Shown piece by piece: positions 17,626 through 28,756 of a stretch of DNA of 64,000 nucleotides. The position numbers and the translations under genes are program-made. Below the pieces are notes generated by a model, which was given only the letters and a program-made list of their open reading frames with translations, did no database searches and was not told the DNA's origin. Source of the stretch: Pseudomonas alliivorans (lineage in GTDB: Bacteria; Pseudomonadota; Gammaproteobacteria; Pseudomonadales; Pseudomonadaceae); NCBI RefSeq assembly GCF_017826695.1, contig NZ_JAFFZW010000003.1:434001-498000 (forward strand). The letters are read 5' to 3'. Within the stretch, counting starts at the first letter, position 1. Each line of letters starts with the position of its first letter.

Positions 17626-18903
17626 TCAATGGGCGTGCTCGGCGGAGCCTTTGCCCAGCTCCGACTTGAGAATGAAACTGCCGGTGGCGGCCACTTGAGT
17701 GCCTGCGGCCAGGCCTTGGACGATTTCCACGTAGCCGCCATCGCTGCGGCCGAGCGTGACGGGCGTCAGCTGAAAGCCTTCGTCGTTGCGCACGAACACC
17801 GAAGGCTTGTCTTCGACGGTCTGGATCGCTGACTCGGGCAGGCTGACTGCGACCTGGCTCTGTTCTGCCGCCACATCGACCGAGACGAACAGCCCCGGTC
17901 GCCAGGCGCCATTCGGGTTGGCGAGGGTGACGCGAACAGTCGCGGCACGTGTCTGCTCACCCAACAAGCTGCCGACATAACCAATGCGCCCCTCAACGCG
18001 AGCGTTGAGGTCGGGTGCGCTGACGGTGACGGGACGACCCACGATCACCTTGTCCAGATCCTTTGGCGCGACGCCGAAGGTGGCCCAGACGCGGGACAGG
18101 TCTGACAGCGTGAACGCGTTGCTCGCGTCGCTGACCACTTCGCCGATGGCCAGGTGTTTTTCCACGACCATGGCGTCGAACGGGGCGATCAGCTCGTAAC
18201 GATTGCCTGCGGTAGGGCTGACACTTGCCCCGATGGCGCTGAGCTTCTGCCGGGCGTTGGACAGGCTGATGTCCGCTTCCTGAAACGCCTGACGCGCCTG
18301 CTGGTAATCCTGTTCGGCCGAGATCCGGTCTTCCCAGAGCTTCTTCTCGCGTTGCAGGGTCAGTCGCGCCAGCTCCTGACGGCGCTGTGCCGCGCTCAAT
18401 TCACTGCGTTGATCGGAAATCTGCTGACTGGCGATGACCGCCAGCACCTGGCCTTTTTTGACGCTCTGCCCCAGCTCGACCTTGACCGATTCGACCACGC
18501 CTCCGACCCGAGGCACTACATGGGCGGTGCGGTCTTCATCGAAGCGGATTTCGCCAGGGAAGGTGACCGAGGTGCTCATCGGCCGCGATTCGGCAGCGAC
18601 CAGTTCAATGCCGGCGGCCTTGATCTGTTCGGCACTGAGTTCAAGGTGACCTTCTTCTTCCTCGTGCGCGGGTTCCGCTTTCGCGGCGCCGTGCTGTTCT
18701 GGCTCGCTGCCATGGCCTTCCTCGCCATGTTCCTCGTCGGCGTGGGCTTCTTCTCCAGCGTGGGCGTCTGCCGATTCGTTGGCGTGCTTGTCCGATTCAG
18801 CCTGGGCGCTGAAGGGCAGCAGGCCAGGGTTCACGGTCAGGCTGCCCAGGCCAATGATGACCACCACCGCCAGGGCGATGCCAATGCTTCGTTTGTTGTC
18901 CAT
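17626..18903 (-). CDS. czcB: RND efflux periplasmic adaptor CzcB, histidine-rich N-terminus
   Basis: 425 residues. A single N-terminal membrane anchor (SIGIALAVVVIIGLGSLTV) is followed by a strongly acidic, His-rich stretch (about residues 38-87, roughly ten His among many Glu/Asp) that should bind metal ions. Then come a lipoyl/barrel-sandwich hybrid domain, an alpha-hairpin (DQRSELSAAQRRQELARL region) and a beta-barrel domain typical of membrane-fusion proteins. It bridges CzcA and CzcC. ATG at 18903 follows GGAGCATCC; the TTG five codons upstream is rejected. Confidence 0.92.
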   Translation of the reverse strand: MDNKRSIGIALAVVVIIGLGSLTVNPGLLPFSAQAESDKHANESADAHAGEEAHADEEHGEEGHGSEPEQHGAAKAEPAHEEEEGHLELSAEQIKAAGIELVAAESRPMSTSVTFPGEIRFDEDRTAHVVPRVGGVVESVKVELGQSVKKGQVLAVIASQQISDQRSELSAAQRRQELARLTLQREKKLWEDRISAEQDYQQARQAFQEADISLSNARQKLSAIGASVSPTAGNRYELIAPFDAMVVEKHLAIGEVVSDASNAFTLSDLSRVWATFGVAPKDLDKVIVGRPVTVSAPDLNARVEGRIGYVGSLLGEQTRAATVRVTLANPNGAWRPGLFVSVDVAAEQSQVAVSLPESAIQTVEDKPSVFVRNDEGFQLTPVTLGRSDGGYVEIVQGLAAGTQVAATGSFILKSELGKGSAEHAH

Positions 18904-18972
18904 GGATGCTCCCGGCAATCATGTAGGTGCTGCGCACGCTGCGGTGCGCTCGATAGGTGCGCAAAAGAGAAA

Positions 18973-20232
18973 TCAGGGTTTGAGGCTGAACCGGTCGAGA
19001 TCGCCATAGATGCGTTCGACGCTGACGCTGGCATCGGTGGCCGTTGCCAGCGATTCCAGGTACTGGCTACGGGCGGAAATCAGTGTGCGCTGGGCATCCA
19101 GGACTTCGAGGAACCCGAACTTGCCCATCTCGAAGCCACGGGTTGCCGTGTCCACCGCGCGCTGCGCCGCAGGCAGGATGACCCGGTTGAACGACTCGAC
19201 TTCGCGCGATGCAGTGGCCCATTGATCGAGTGCCGACTGGATCTGGGTGCGCAGCTTCAGCTCCACGGCATTGCGCAGATCGCGTGCCTGATCCGAACGT
19301 CTGGCAGCAGAAAGCACATTGCCCTGATTGCGATCGAACAAGGGAATCGGCATCGACAGGCCGACCACATTGATGCGCTCGCGATCTTCACGGCTGTACT
19401 GGCTGCCGACACTGACTGTCAGGTCTGGAACTCGCTTGGCGCGCTCCGAACCCAGCGCGGCTTCGCGTTGGTCGATCTGGGCCTGAGCAAGTCGCAGTTC
19501 GGCGGTTTCGTTGAGGGCGGTCAGTAATCTGGCTGAAGGCGGTACTTTGCCGGGCGACAGGTCGGTGTAGTCCAGCCGGTCGAACGAGGCGGTCGGTGAG
19601 CCTGTCGTGCGTGCCAGCTCGCGGTAGCTGTTGATTTTCAGGGTCTCGGCGCGGCGTACCAGCAGATCGGTTTCGGCCAGTTGCACCTGAGCGCGTGTCG
19701 CTTCGACCGGTGAAGTCTTGCCCGCCTGAACGCGACCTTCGGCCACTTGCAGGCCACGCTCGGCCAGTGACCTTGATTGTCGCGCCAGATCCAGACCGGC
19801 CTGCGCCCGGGCTGCGGCATAGAACGCCTGAACAACCTCGGCGCGCAATTCGTTGCCGCGCCGTTCAAGCTCGATCCGGGCGGCGTCCTGTCCACGGTTG
19901 GCCGCTTCGATTCGCGCACCGCGCTTGCCGCCCAGTTCCAGCGCCTGGCTGAGCATCACGGTGGTGGTTCGGGTCTCGCTGCGTGTGTCCTCCGCTTCCC
20001 AGGACGCGACCGGGTTAGGTATCAAGCCCGCCTGCTGGCGCTCGCCTTCAGCCACCCCGATTTCCCGGCGGGCTGCCGCCAGATCAGGGTTTTCGGCAAA
20101 CGCCGCTTCGATGGCCTGTGGCAGGCTCAGACCCTGGGCGATTGCGACAGGTGCCATCGATGGAAACAACAGCACGCACAGTGCACCCGTTCTGATGTGC
20201 GTCCACCTGGACGCCAGCTTAAACCCGAGCAC
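18973..20232 (-). CDS. czcC: Outer-membrane factor CzcC (TolC-like)
   Basis: 419 residues with two OEP repeats (for example SLPQAIEAAFAENPDLAAARREIGVAEGE and, further on, FNRVILPAAQRAVDTATRGF). An N-terminal signal-like segment (GALCVLLFPSMAPVAIAQG) precedes them. It forms the outer-membrane exit duct of the CzcCBA tripartite pump. The start appears to be GTG at 20232, with GGAG about ten bases upstream; no in-frame ATG lies nearby. It is first in the operon and divergent from czcR. A 69-bp gap separates it from czcB. Confidence 0.9.
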   Translation of the reverse strand: MLGFKLASRWTHIRTGALCVLLFPSMAPVAIAQGLSLPQAIEAAFAENPDLAAARREIGVAEGERQQAGLIPNPVASWEAEDTRSETRTTTVMLSQALELGGKRGARIEAANRGQDAARIELERRGNELRAEVVQAFYAAARAQAGLDLARQSRSLAERGLQVAEGRVQAGKTSPVEATRAQVQLAETDLLVRRAETLKINSYRELARTTGSPTASFDRLDYTDLSPGKVPPSARLLTALNETAELRLAQAQIDQREAALGSERAKRVPDLTVSVGSQYSREDRERINVVGLSMPIPLFDRNQGNVLSAARRSDQARDLRNAVELKLRTQIQSALDQWATASREVESFNRVILPAAQRAVDTATRGFEMGKFGFLEVLDAQRTLISARSQYLESLATATDASVSVERIYGDLDRFSLKP

Positions 20233-20440
20233 GATCGTGGCTCTCCAGTTGCATACAACACCCCCGTCAGTGGAAAGAACAACCGCGCCAAAAGGCCTGT
20301 TGAACCTGAATGGGGAGGACTTTATGTAACCGGAGGTATCAGAGGGATTGCTGCAAAATTACAATTCCGTTATCTGCTGTGGAGGCTGGCTGTTTGCCCG
20401 TACACTGCGGATCAACCGACATCAGACAGGACATTTATCC

Positions 20441-21115
20441 ATGCGAATCCTTGTAGTGGAGGACGAGCCGAAAACTGCCGAGTACATGCATCAGGGGCTG
20501 ACCGAAAGTGGCTATGTCGTCGATATCGCCGCCACCGGACTCGACGGTCTTTACCTCGCGCAGCACCAGGCGTATGACATCGTCATTCTGGATGTGAACC
20601 TGCCTGAAATGGATGGCTGGGAGGTCCTGGCCCGGCTCAGGAAAACCGTCAACACCCGCATCATGATGGTCACCGCGCGGGGGCGTCTTGAAGAGAAGGT
20701 CAAGGGCCTGGAAATGGGCGCCGACGACTACCTGGTCAAGCCTTTCGAGTTTCCCGAGTTGCTGGCAAGAGTCCGGACCCTGATGCGTCGCTCCGAACAG
20801 CCGAGCACGCCGCAGGTCCTGCAGGTCGGTGACCTGGAGCTGGATCAGGGGCGCCACCGGGCATTTCGTGGCAAGCAGCGCATCGACCTGACCACCAAGG
20901 AATTCGCCCTCCTGCACCTGCTGATGCGCCACACCGGAGAGGTGATGTCGCGTACCCAGATCATTTCGCTGGTCTGGGACATGAACTTCGATTGCGACAC
21001 CAATGTGGTCGAGGTTTCGATCCGCCGCCTGCGCGCCAAGATCGATGACCCGTTCGAGACCAAGCTGATCCACACCTTGCGTGGCGTCGGTTATGTGCTG
21101 GAAGTGCGCGAATGA
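20441..21115 (+). CDS. czcR: OmpR-family heavy-metal response regulator (CzcR-like)
   Basis: 224 residues. The receiver domain (1-115) includes VVEDEPKTAEYM, the phospho-acceptor Asp in DIVILDVNLPEMDGW, and the conserved Lys in DDYLVKPFEF. The OmpR/PhoB winged helix follows (130-220, with VVEVSIRRLRAKID). Closest in type to CzcR/CopR/IrlR. It is divergent from czcCBA and overlaps the sensor kinase by four bases, so it most likely activates the pump genes in response to Zn, Cd or Cu. Confidence 0.9.
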   Translation: MRILVVEDEPKTAEYMHQGLTESGYVVDIAATGLDGLYLAQHQAYDIVILDVNLPEMDGWEVLARLRKTVNTRIMMVTARGRLEEKVKGLEMGADDYLVKPFEFPELLARVRTLMRRSEQPSTPQVLQVGDLELDQGRHRAFRGKQRIDLTTKEFALLHLLMRHTGEVMSRTQIISLVWDMNFDCDTNVVEVSIRRLRAKIDDPFETKLIHTLRGVGYVLEVRE

Positions 21116-22503
21116 AACCCACACGCCTCTCGACGCGGCTGGGCCTGACAGTCACCGCGTTGAGTGCGTTTCTGGTGGTGATCATGGAGTTGTTCGCCTA
21201 CGCGGCCATTTCCCATCAGCTTGATCTGCGTGCTGCAGACAGCCTTCGGGAGAAGTTCGAGCAAATCGAACACGGGCTCAGTGAGGGATTCCTGTCCGTT
21301 GGCGACATCGTCCAGTACCCGCACACGCTGCGGGATCAGATTGTGGGTCACGACAGTTTTGCGCTGAGCATCTTCGACTCCAGCATGCCGCGCCAGCCCC
21401 TCATGAATATCGGCAACAAGGAGGGTCGGAACCTGCCACCGCCCGCGGCCGACGGTCAGGCTGAAGGTTTTCATGAGCTGGAATCCAGCGAAGGTCACAA
21501 GCTGCTGGTGGGCTACAAGAACATTCGTCTCAAGACGGATGAAAACATCCTGGTCATGCTGACGCTTGACCGGAAGAACGACTCTTCGCTGCTGCACGCT
21601 TACATGATGTCCACCTTCATGATTCTGCCGGTGATCCTTTTGCTGGTCGGGCTGGGGGCGTGGTGGATCGTGCGCCGCGGGCTCAGGCCGTTGGGCGCGT
21701 TCCGGAAAGTGACCGCGCTGATTTCGGCCCGCGACCTGTCGCACCGCATGAAAGTGACCGGCCTGCCGGACGAACTGCGCGACCTGGCCCACGCCGTGAA
21801 CTTCATGCTGCACCGGCTGGACGGCGATGTTCAGCAACTGTCGCAGTTCTCGGACGATCTGGCCCACGAGATGCGCTCGCCCATGAATAACCTGATGGGC
21901 AAGGCGCAGGTGACATTGTCACGACCCCGTCCGCCTGAGGAGTACAGACAGGCGCTTGAGTCCTGTACCGAAGAGCTGGAACGCATGTCGCGCATGATCG
22001 CCCAGATGCTGTTTCTCGCAAGCGTCAGCCAGCCCTCGGCACCGTTGGCGCTCGAACCCATCGATCTGCGTGAAGAGTCGGAAAAAGTGGCCGAGCTGTT
22101 TTCGGCATCGGCTGAAGAGCGTGACATTACCTTGCAGATCGAAGGCAGCGGGAAAGCCATGGGCGACCGCCTGATGATTCAGCGGGCGATCTCCAACCTG
22201 CTGTCCAATGCGATCCGCCATGGGTCGAGTGGCAGCGCCATCATGATCAGTATTACCACACGCGCCGAAGACATCACGCTGGCGGTGCGCAATGCCGGGG
22301 AAGGCATAGATGCCGAGCACCTGCCGCGTCTGTTCGACCGTTTTTACCGGGTTCACGTCAGTCGCGCCCGGCAGCAGGGCGGCACGGGCCTGGGGCTGGC
22401 CATCGTCCGGTCGATCATGAGCCTGCATGAAGGGCAGGTTAAAGTCGAAAGTGAGCCAGGGCAGTTCACGACGTTCAGCTTGATTTTTCCCAGACTGGTG
22501 TAA
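21112..22503 (+). CDS. czcS: Heavy-metal sensor histidine kinase (CzcS-like)
   Basis: 463 residues. One N-terminal membrane segment (LGLTVTALSAFLVVIMELFAY), a periplasmic sensor of about 130 residues, a second membrane segment (MMSTFMILPVILLLVGLGAW), then a HAMP linker. The H-box is FSDDLAHEMRSPMNN, and the HATPase domain shows N, G1 (NAGEGI) and G2 (GGTGLGLAI) boxes. This is the heavy-metal sensor kinase subfamily (CusS/CopS/CzcS). It starts within the ATGA overlap with czcR. Confidence 0.9.
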   Translation: MKPTRLSTRLGLTVTALSAFLVVIMELFAYAAISHQLDLRAADSLREKFEQIEHGLSEGFLSVGDIVQYPHTLRDQIVGHDSFALSIFDSSMPRQPLMNIGNKEGRNLPPPAADGQAEGFHELESSEGHKLLVGYKNIRLKTDENILVMLTLDRKNDSSLLHAYMMSTFMILPVILLLVGLGAWWIVRRGLRPLGAFRKVTALISARDLSHRMKVTGLPDELRDLAHAVNFMLHRLDGDVQQLSQFSDDLAHEMRSPMNNLMGKAQVTLSRPRPPEEYRQALESCTEELERMSRMIAQMLFLASVSQPSAPLALEPIDLREESEKVAELFSASAEERDITLQIEGSGKAMGDRLMIQRAISNLLSNAIRHGSSGSAIMISITTRAEDITLAVRNAGEGIDAEHLPRLFDRFYRVHVSRARQQGGTGLGLAIVRSIMSLHEGQVKVESEPGQFTTFSLIFPRLV

Positions 22504-22599
22504 GCCGTAAGAACCTTTGGGCCGCATCCGGCTCTGAGCTTTAAGGCTGCTCGTGCCTGGCATGCTTCTAGATGAAGCCAAAAAACAAAGGATGGATGT

Positions 22600-23001
22600 A
22601 TGACAGTAGCTTTCTGGTGTGTGCTGGTGGCGATCCTTTTGCCGATCGCCTGTGCAGGCATCGCCAAGATCGGCAGCGGCAAATTCAAGCGAGGCGATAA
22701 TCATGACCCTCGCGCTTTTCTCGACAATCTGGAAGGGTTTCCGAAGCGCGCGCACGCAGCGCAACTGAACAGTTATGAAGTGACACCTTCGTTTGCTGCG
22801 GCAGTGATCATTGCGCATATTGCGGGTAACGCGCAGCTAGTAACCATCGACGTGCTTGCGGTGTTGTTCATCACCAGCCGCCTGCTCTACATCATCTTCT
22901 ATCTGGCCGATCTGGCAGCGTTGCGCTCCCTTGCCTGGCTGGTCGGGATGGGGCTGATCATTGCCCTGTTCGGTGTGTCGGCATTCCCGGCTGCGGCGTG
23001 A
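22600..23001 (+). CDS. MAPEG-family membrane protein
   Basis: 133 residues with four hydrophobic helices and the MAPEG-family pattern GFPKRAHAAQLNSYEVTPSFAAAV (related to the E-x-x-x-N-x-x-E/P region of membrane-associated eicosanoid/glutathione enzymes). Bacterial members are poorly characterised; some are glutathione S-transferase-like. It starts 96 bp downstream of czcS with its own weak ribosome site (AAAGGAT), and may or may not be cotranscribed with it. Confidence 0.8.
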   Translation: MTVAFWCVLVAILLPIACAGIAKIGSGKFKRGDNHDPRAFLDNLEGFPKRAHAAQLNSYEVTPSFAAAVIIAHIAGNAQLVTIDVLAVLFITSRLLYIIFYLADLAALRSLAWLVGMGLIIALFGVSAFPAAA

Positions 23002-23104
23002 CCGGCTGAAACACCGTCGACTGCAGGCTCCGCCTGGAACAAGCTTTCTGACGGATTCCACCCGGCATCCGTGAGAAAGCGCAGTCTGGCAGCCAATACG
23101 GGGC

Positions 23105-23130
23105 TGTGGGGGGCGGCTTGCTGGCGATCT
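23105..23130. repeat. REP element (single)
   Basis: TGTGGGGGGCGGCTTGCTGG followed by CGATCT is a diverged copy of the Pseudomonas REP core (GTGGGAGCGGGCTTGCCNGCGAT). It lies between the MAPEG and DUF1090 genes. Confidence 0.6.
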
Positions 23131-23214
23131 GCCGGGAGCCGGCAGACTCGCTGCATCAGCTGAACGCTGTGGCTGCTCATCAGGTGATGTGACTCAGCGG
23201 AAGTGATCTGCCGC

Positions 23215-23622
23215 TTACTCGTCCGGCTGCACCTTCTCAAGTTCTGCCTGCGCATCCTGCAATTCCTTGCGCGACTCTGCCAGCTTGTCCTTGCGCTTGT
23301 TGATCTTCTCCGGATCGCCTTTGTCCATCGCCTTGTTCAGGTCGGACTGGCGGCGGCTGACTTCACGTTTGGCGTCCAATACCTTTTGTTCACGCTGCTT
23401 GACCAGTGACGCCTCGGTGCAGTTGGCATTGACCTCAGCCAGTGCCGTTTCCAGGCCAGCCTGCTGAGCCTTGTTGCCCTCGGTCTTGGCTTCCTGAATC
23501 TTGTTATTGATTTCCTGGCTCTTGAGCAGGCACTCGGAAGGGGGCGCCTGTTCGGTGGCGAACAGCGGTGTAACCAGTAACGTGCAGCTGGTGAAAAGAA
23601 CCAGCGGTGATAGAAACTTCAT
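23215..23622 (-). CDS. DUF1090 periplasmic protein (YqjC-like)
   Basis: 135 residues. A signal peptide (MKFLSPLVLFTSCTLLVTPLFA) is followed by a highly charged helical protein with predicted coiled coils (KDKLAESRKELQDAQAELEKV) and two cysteines (SECLLKSQEIN and NANCTEA), which matches DUF1090. Its function is unknown; it is located in the periplasm. ATG at 23622 follows AAGGAG; eight codons upstream an in-frame ATG lacks a signal peptide at the right position. Confidence 0.8.
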   Translation of the reverse strand: MKFLSPLVLFTSCTLLVTPLFATEQAPPSECLLKSQEINNKIQEAKTEGNKAQQAGLETALAEVNANCTEASLVKQREQKVLDAKREVSRRQSDLNKAMDKGDPEKINKRKDKLAESRKELQDAQAELEKVQPDE

Positions 23623-23676
23623 ATGAACTCCTTTTGAACACAACAACGTCCGGGCATAAAAAGTGAAACCCGGACT

Positions 23677-26204
<2,528 letters not shown>

Positions 26205-26239
26205 AAATACTGACTGAGTGAGCGCGACACCCCCTAAAC

Positions 26240-26275
26240 AAAAGCCCCCGGAGACTCACGTCGCCGGGGGCTTTT
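26240..26275. terminator. Bidirectional terminator between chpB-like toxin gene and metK
   Basis: AAAAGCCCCCGG (26240-26251) and CCGGGGGCTTTT (26264-26275) form a 12-bp perfect stem, ending in T-runs on both strands. Confidence 0.88.
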
Positions 26276-26291
26276 GATGACCGCAGGAGAA

Positions 26292-27482
26292 TTACAAACC
26301 GGCAGCAGCGCGCAGGGCGTCGGCGCGGTCGGTTTTTTCCCAGGTGAAGGCGGTGAAGGTGTCATCGCCAACGGTCATTTCGACCGGGGTACGACCGAAG
26401 TGGCCGTAGGCCGCAGTGGCCTTGTACATCGGGTGCAGCAGATCCAGCATGGTGGTGATCGCGTATGGACGCAGGTCGAAGTGCTCGCGAACCAGGCTGA
26501 TGATCTTGTCGTCGGACAGCTTGCCGGTACCAAAGGTGTTCAGCGAGATCGAGGTCGGTTGTGCGACGCCGATGGCGTAGGACACCTGAATCTCGCAACG
26601 CTCGGCCAGGCCTGCAGCGACGATGTTCTTGGCAACGTAACGGCCGGCGTACGCAGCTGAACGGTCAACCTTCGATGGGTCCTTGCCGGAGAACGCGCCG
26701 CCGCCGTGACGGGCCATGCCGCCGTAGGTGTCGACGATGATCTTGCGGCCGGTCAGGCCGCAGTCGCCCACCGGGCCACCGATGATGAAGTTGCCGGTCG
26801 GGTTGATGTGGAACTGGGTGTCCTTGTGCAGCAGGTGCGCTGGAATGACGTGCTTGACGATCAGTTCCATCACGCCTTCGCGCAGGTCTTTGTAGGAAAC
26901 GTCCGGGTTGTGCTGGGTCGACAGAACGATAGCGTCGACGCCCACGACCTTGCCGTTTTCGTAACGGCAGGTGACCTGGGATTTCGCATCCGGGCGCAGC
27001 CAGGGCAGCAGGCCGGATTTACGGGCCTGGGCCTGACGCTCGACCAGTTGGTGCGAGAAGGTGATCGGAGCAGGCATCAGTACATCGGTTTCGTTGCTGG
27101 CGTAGCCGAACATCAGGCCCTGGTCGCCGGCGCCCTGATCTTCAGGCTTGCTGCGGTCAACGCCCTGGGCGATGTCTACCGACTGCTTGCCGATGATGTT
27201 CATCACGCCACAGGTCGCGCCGTCGAAGCCGACGTCGGAGCTGTTGTAGCCGATGTCGAGGATGACGTTACGCACGATGTCTTCCAGATCGACCCAGGCC
27301 GACGTCGACACTTCGCCAGCGATGATCGCCACACCGGTCTTGACCAGTGTTTCGCACGCCACACGGGCGTATTTGTCTTCAGCGATGATGGCGTCCAGAA
27401 CCGCATCGGAAATCTGGTCGGCGATCTTGTCCGGATGCCCTTCGGACACGGACTCGGAGGTGAAAAGTGAGTATTCGCTCAT
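26292..27482 (-). CDS. metK: S-adenosylmethionine synthetase
   Basis: 396 residues, the usual length. It begins [23 protein letters not shown] (ATP/methionine-binding HPDK motif) and includes [14 protein letters not shown], the MAT signature, and the glycine-rich [16 protein letters not shown] loop. It makes SAM from methionine and ATP in the cytoplasm. It begins 20 bp after the stop of an ArsR-methyltransferase regulator gene, with which it must be cotranscribed. Confidence 0.97.
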   Translation of the reverse strand: MSEYSLFTSESVSEGHPDKIADQISDAVLDAIIAEDKYARVACETLVKTGVAIIAGEVSTSAWVDLEDIVRNVILDIGYNSSDVGFDGATCGVMNIIGKQSVDIAQGVDRSKPEDQGAGDQGLMFGYASNETDVLMPAPITFSHQLVERQAQARKSGLLPWLRPDAKSQVTCRYENGKVVGVDAIVLSTQHNPDVSYKDLREGVMELIVKHVIPAHLLHKDTQFHINPTGNFIIGGPVGDCGLTGRKIIVDTYGGMARHGGGAFSGKDPSKVDRSAAYAGRYVAKNIVAAGLAERCEIQVSYAIGVAQPTSISLNTFGTGKLSDDKIISLVREHFDLRPYAITTMLDLLHPMYKATAAYGHFGRTPVEMTVGDDTFTAFTWEKTDRADALRAAAGL

Positions 27483-27502
27483 CTCTACGGGTTTCCTTCA
27501 TT

Positions 27503-28498
27503 TTACCGATGGTGAGTGTCGCCAGCCGGTCGCTGAAAATGGCGAACCTGGATCTGGAAACCATTACGTAAGCCTACATAGAGGCTTTCCCCGGGAACTA
27601 GCCCCGCAGCGATGGCCCAACGGGCCAGGTCTTCCTGCTCGAAACCTAACCAGAGATCGCCACAGGCCTCCCTGGCCCAGCTCTGGTCATGACTACACAA
27701 TTCTGTTACCAGCAAGCTACCGCCGGGTTGCACGCATTCGGCCAGTTGCGCCAGCGCTTCGGCCGGTGCGGCGAAATGATGGAGCACCATGTTCACGACG
27801 ACGCAGTCGGCGCGCACTTTACTGTCGGTCAGTGCATCGGCCAGCTTCAGCTCGACATTAAGCAGTGCCTTGCGCTGACAAAGGTCGCGGGCCAGTTCCA
27901 GCATCGCCGGGCTGTTGTCCATCGCGACCACATGCCTGAAACGTCTTGCCAGCTCCGGGAGAAAGCCGCCGTCGCCGGGGCCTACTTCCAGAGCTGTTGC
28001 CTCGTTGCCGAAGCTGAGCTTGTCCAGCAGTGTCAGCAGGCTTTCACTGTACTGGGCGAGGCCGGCGATCAGGTCCTGCTGAGCACGAAACTTTTCCGCT
28101 GTCCGGGCAAAGAAATCCTGACTGGCCAAGGCGCGTTGACGATGCACCAGACCAATACGCCCCTGAACGTCATCCGGCAATGCCAGCGTGTCCACTTCAT
28201 CGAGCAGGGCGGCGTGCAACCTGCCACCGGGCAAGTCGGTATGGGGCAGGGCGCGACGGTAAAAAATCGCGTTACCTTCACGCCGCGTCGCGACCAGATC
28301 GGCCTGCGCCAACACTTTCAGGTGATGGCTCATGCCCGACTGGCCAATCGCGAAAATCTGCGCCAGTTCCAGCACGCCGAACGAGTCGTTGGTCAGGGCA
28401 CGCAGAACGTTGAGTCGCAACGGATCGCCGCCGGCCTTGCACAATGCAGAGAGGTCGTCGCATGCATCATGGCGGATTGCAGGCACGCGCAGGTTCAT
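27503..28498 (-). CDS. ArsR-family regulator fused to a SAM-dependent methyltransferase domain
   Basis: 331 residues. N-terminal winged helix (about 20-95: LCKAGGDPLRLNVLRALTN, QSGMSHHLKVLAQADLV) of the ArsR family without the usual metal-binding cysteines, joined to a class I methyltransferase domain (about 150-331) with motif I LEVGPGDGGFLPEL and a later MVLHHFAAPAEAL. Such fusions sit beside methionine/SAM-cycle genes in proteobacteria and are thought to sense SAM or S-adenosylhomocysteine. Immediate cotranscription with metK supports that. A perfect palindrome lies 42 bp upstream. Ribosome site is weak. Confidence 0.85.
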   Translation of the reverse strand: MNLRVPAIRHDACDDLSALCKAGGDPLRLNVLRALTNDSFGVLELAQIFAIGQSGMSHHLKVLAQADLVATRREGNAIFYRRALPHTDLPGGRLHAALLDEVDTLALPDDVQGRIGLVHRQRALASQDFFARTAEKFRAQQDLIAGLAQYSESLLTLLDKLSFGNEATALEVGPGDGGFLPELARRFRHVVAMDNSPAMLELARDLCQRKALLNVELKLADALTDSKVRADCVVVNMVLHHFAAPAEALAQLAECVQPGGSLLVTELCSHDQSWAREACGDLWLGFEQEDLARWAIAAGLVPGESLYVGLRNGFQIQVRHFQRPAGDTHHR

Positions 28499-28539
28499 AG
28501 GGTCCGCAGTCTAGTGATCGATTCATAAGGTCGCAAGGC

Positions 28540-28563
28540 CAATATCAAAAAGTTTTGATATTG
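28540..28563. promoter_or_regulatory. Palindromic operator candidate for the ArsR-methyltransferase/metK operon
   Basis: CAATATCAAAA (28540-28550), two bases AG, TTTTGATATTG (28553-28563): an 11-bp perfect inverted repeat in the promoter region shared with tkt. Short-spaced ATATCAAA/TTTGATAT palindromes are typical of ArsR-family operators. Autoregulation of the operon, and perhaps control of tkt, is inferred. Confidence 0.55.
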
Positions 28564-28756
28564 CTCGATGGGTGGCGTCTGTCGATCCTGCTGAACTTGT
28601 CACAAGCTGGCGCTATCCAGTAGTGACAGGCTAATTAATGTCCACAACACAGGAAAAAAGCCTAAGGTCTACTATCTGTGATTGCCCCCGGCCGGTCCCT
28701 GAGGGAAAATGGCCACCTTTTTAAGATCCCAATCCTTTATTCCCAGGAGATCAGCG

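Noticed and set aside
27483..28756. SAM or SAH riboswitch before metK
   Set aside because: metK is preceded at 20 bp by the regulator gene, and the leader before that gene is too short and lacks a riboswitch core; control more likely uses the ArsR-type palindrome.
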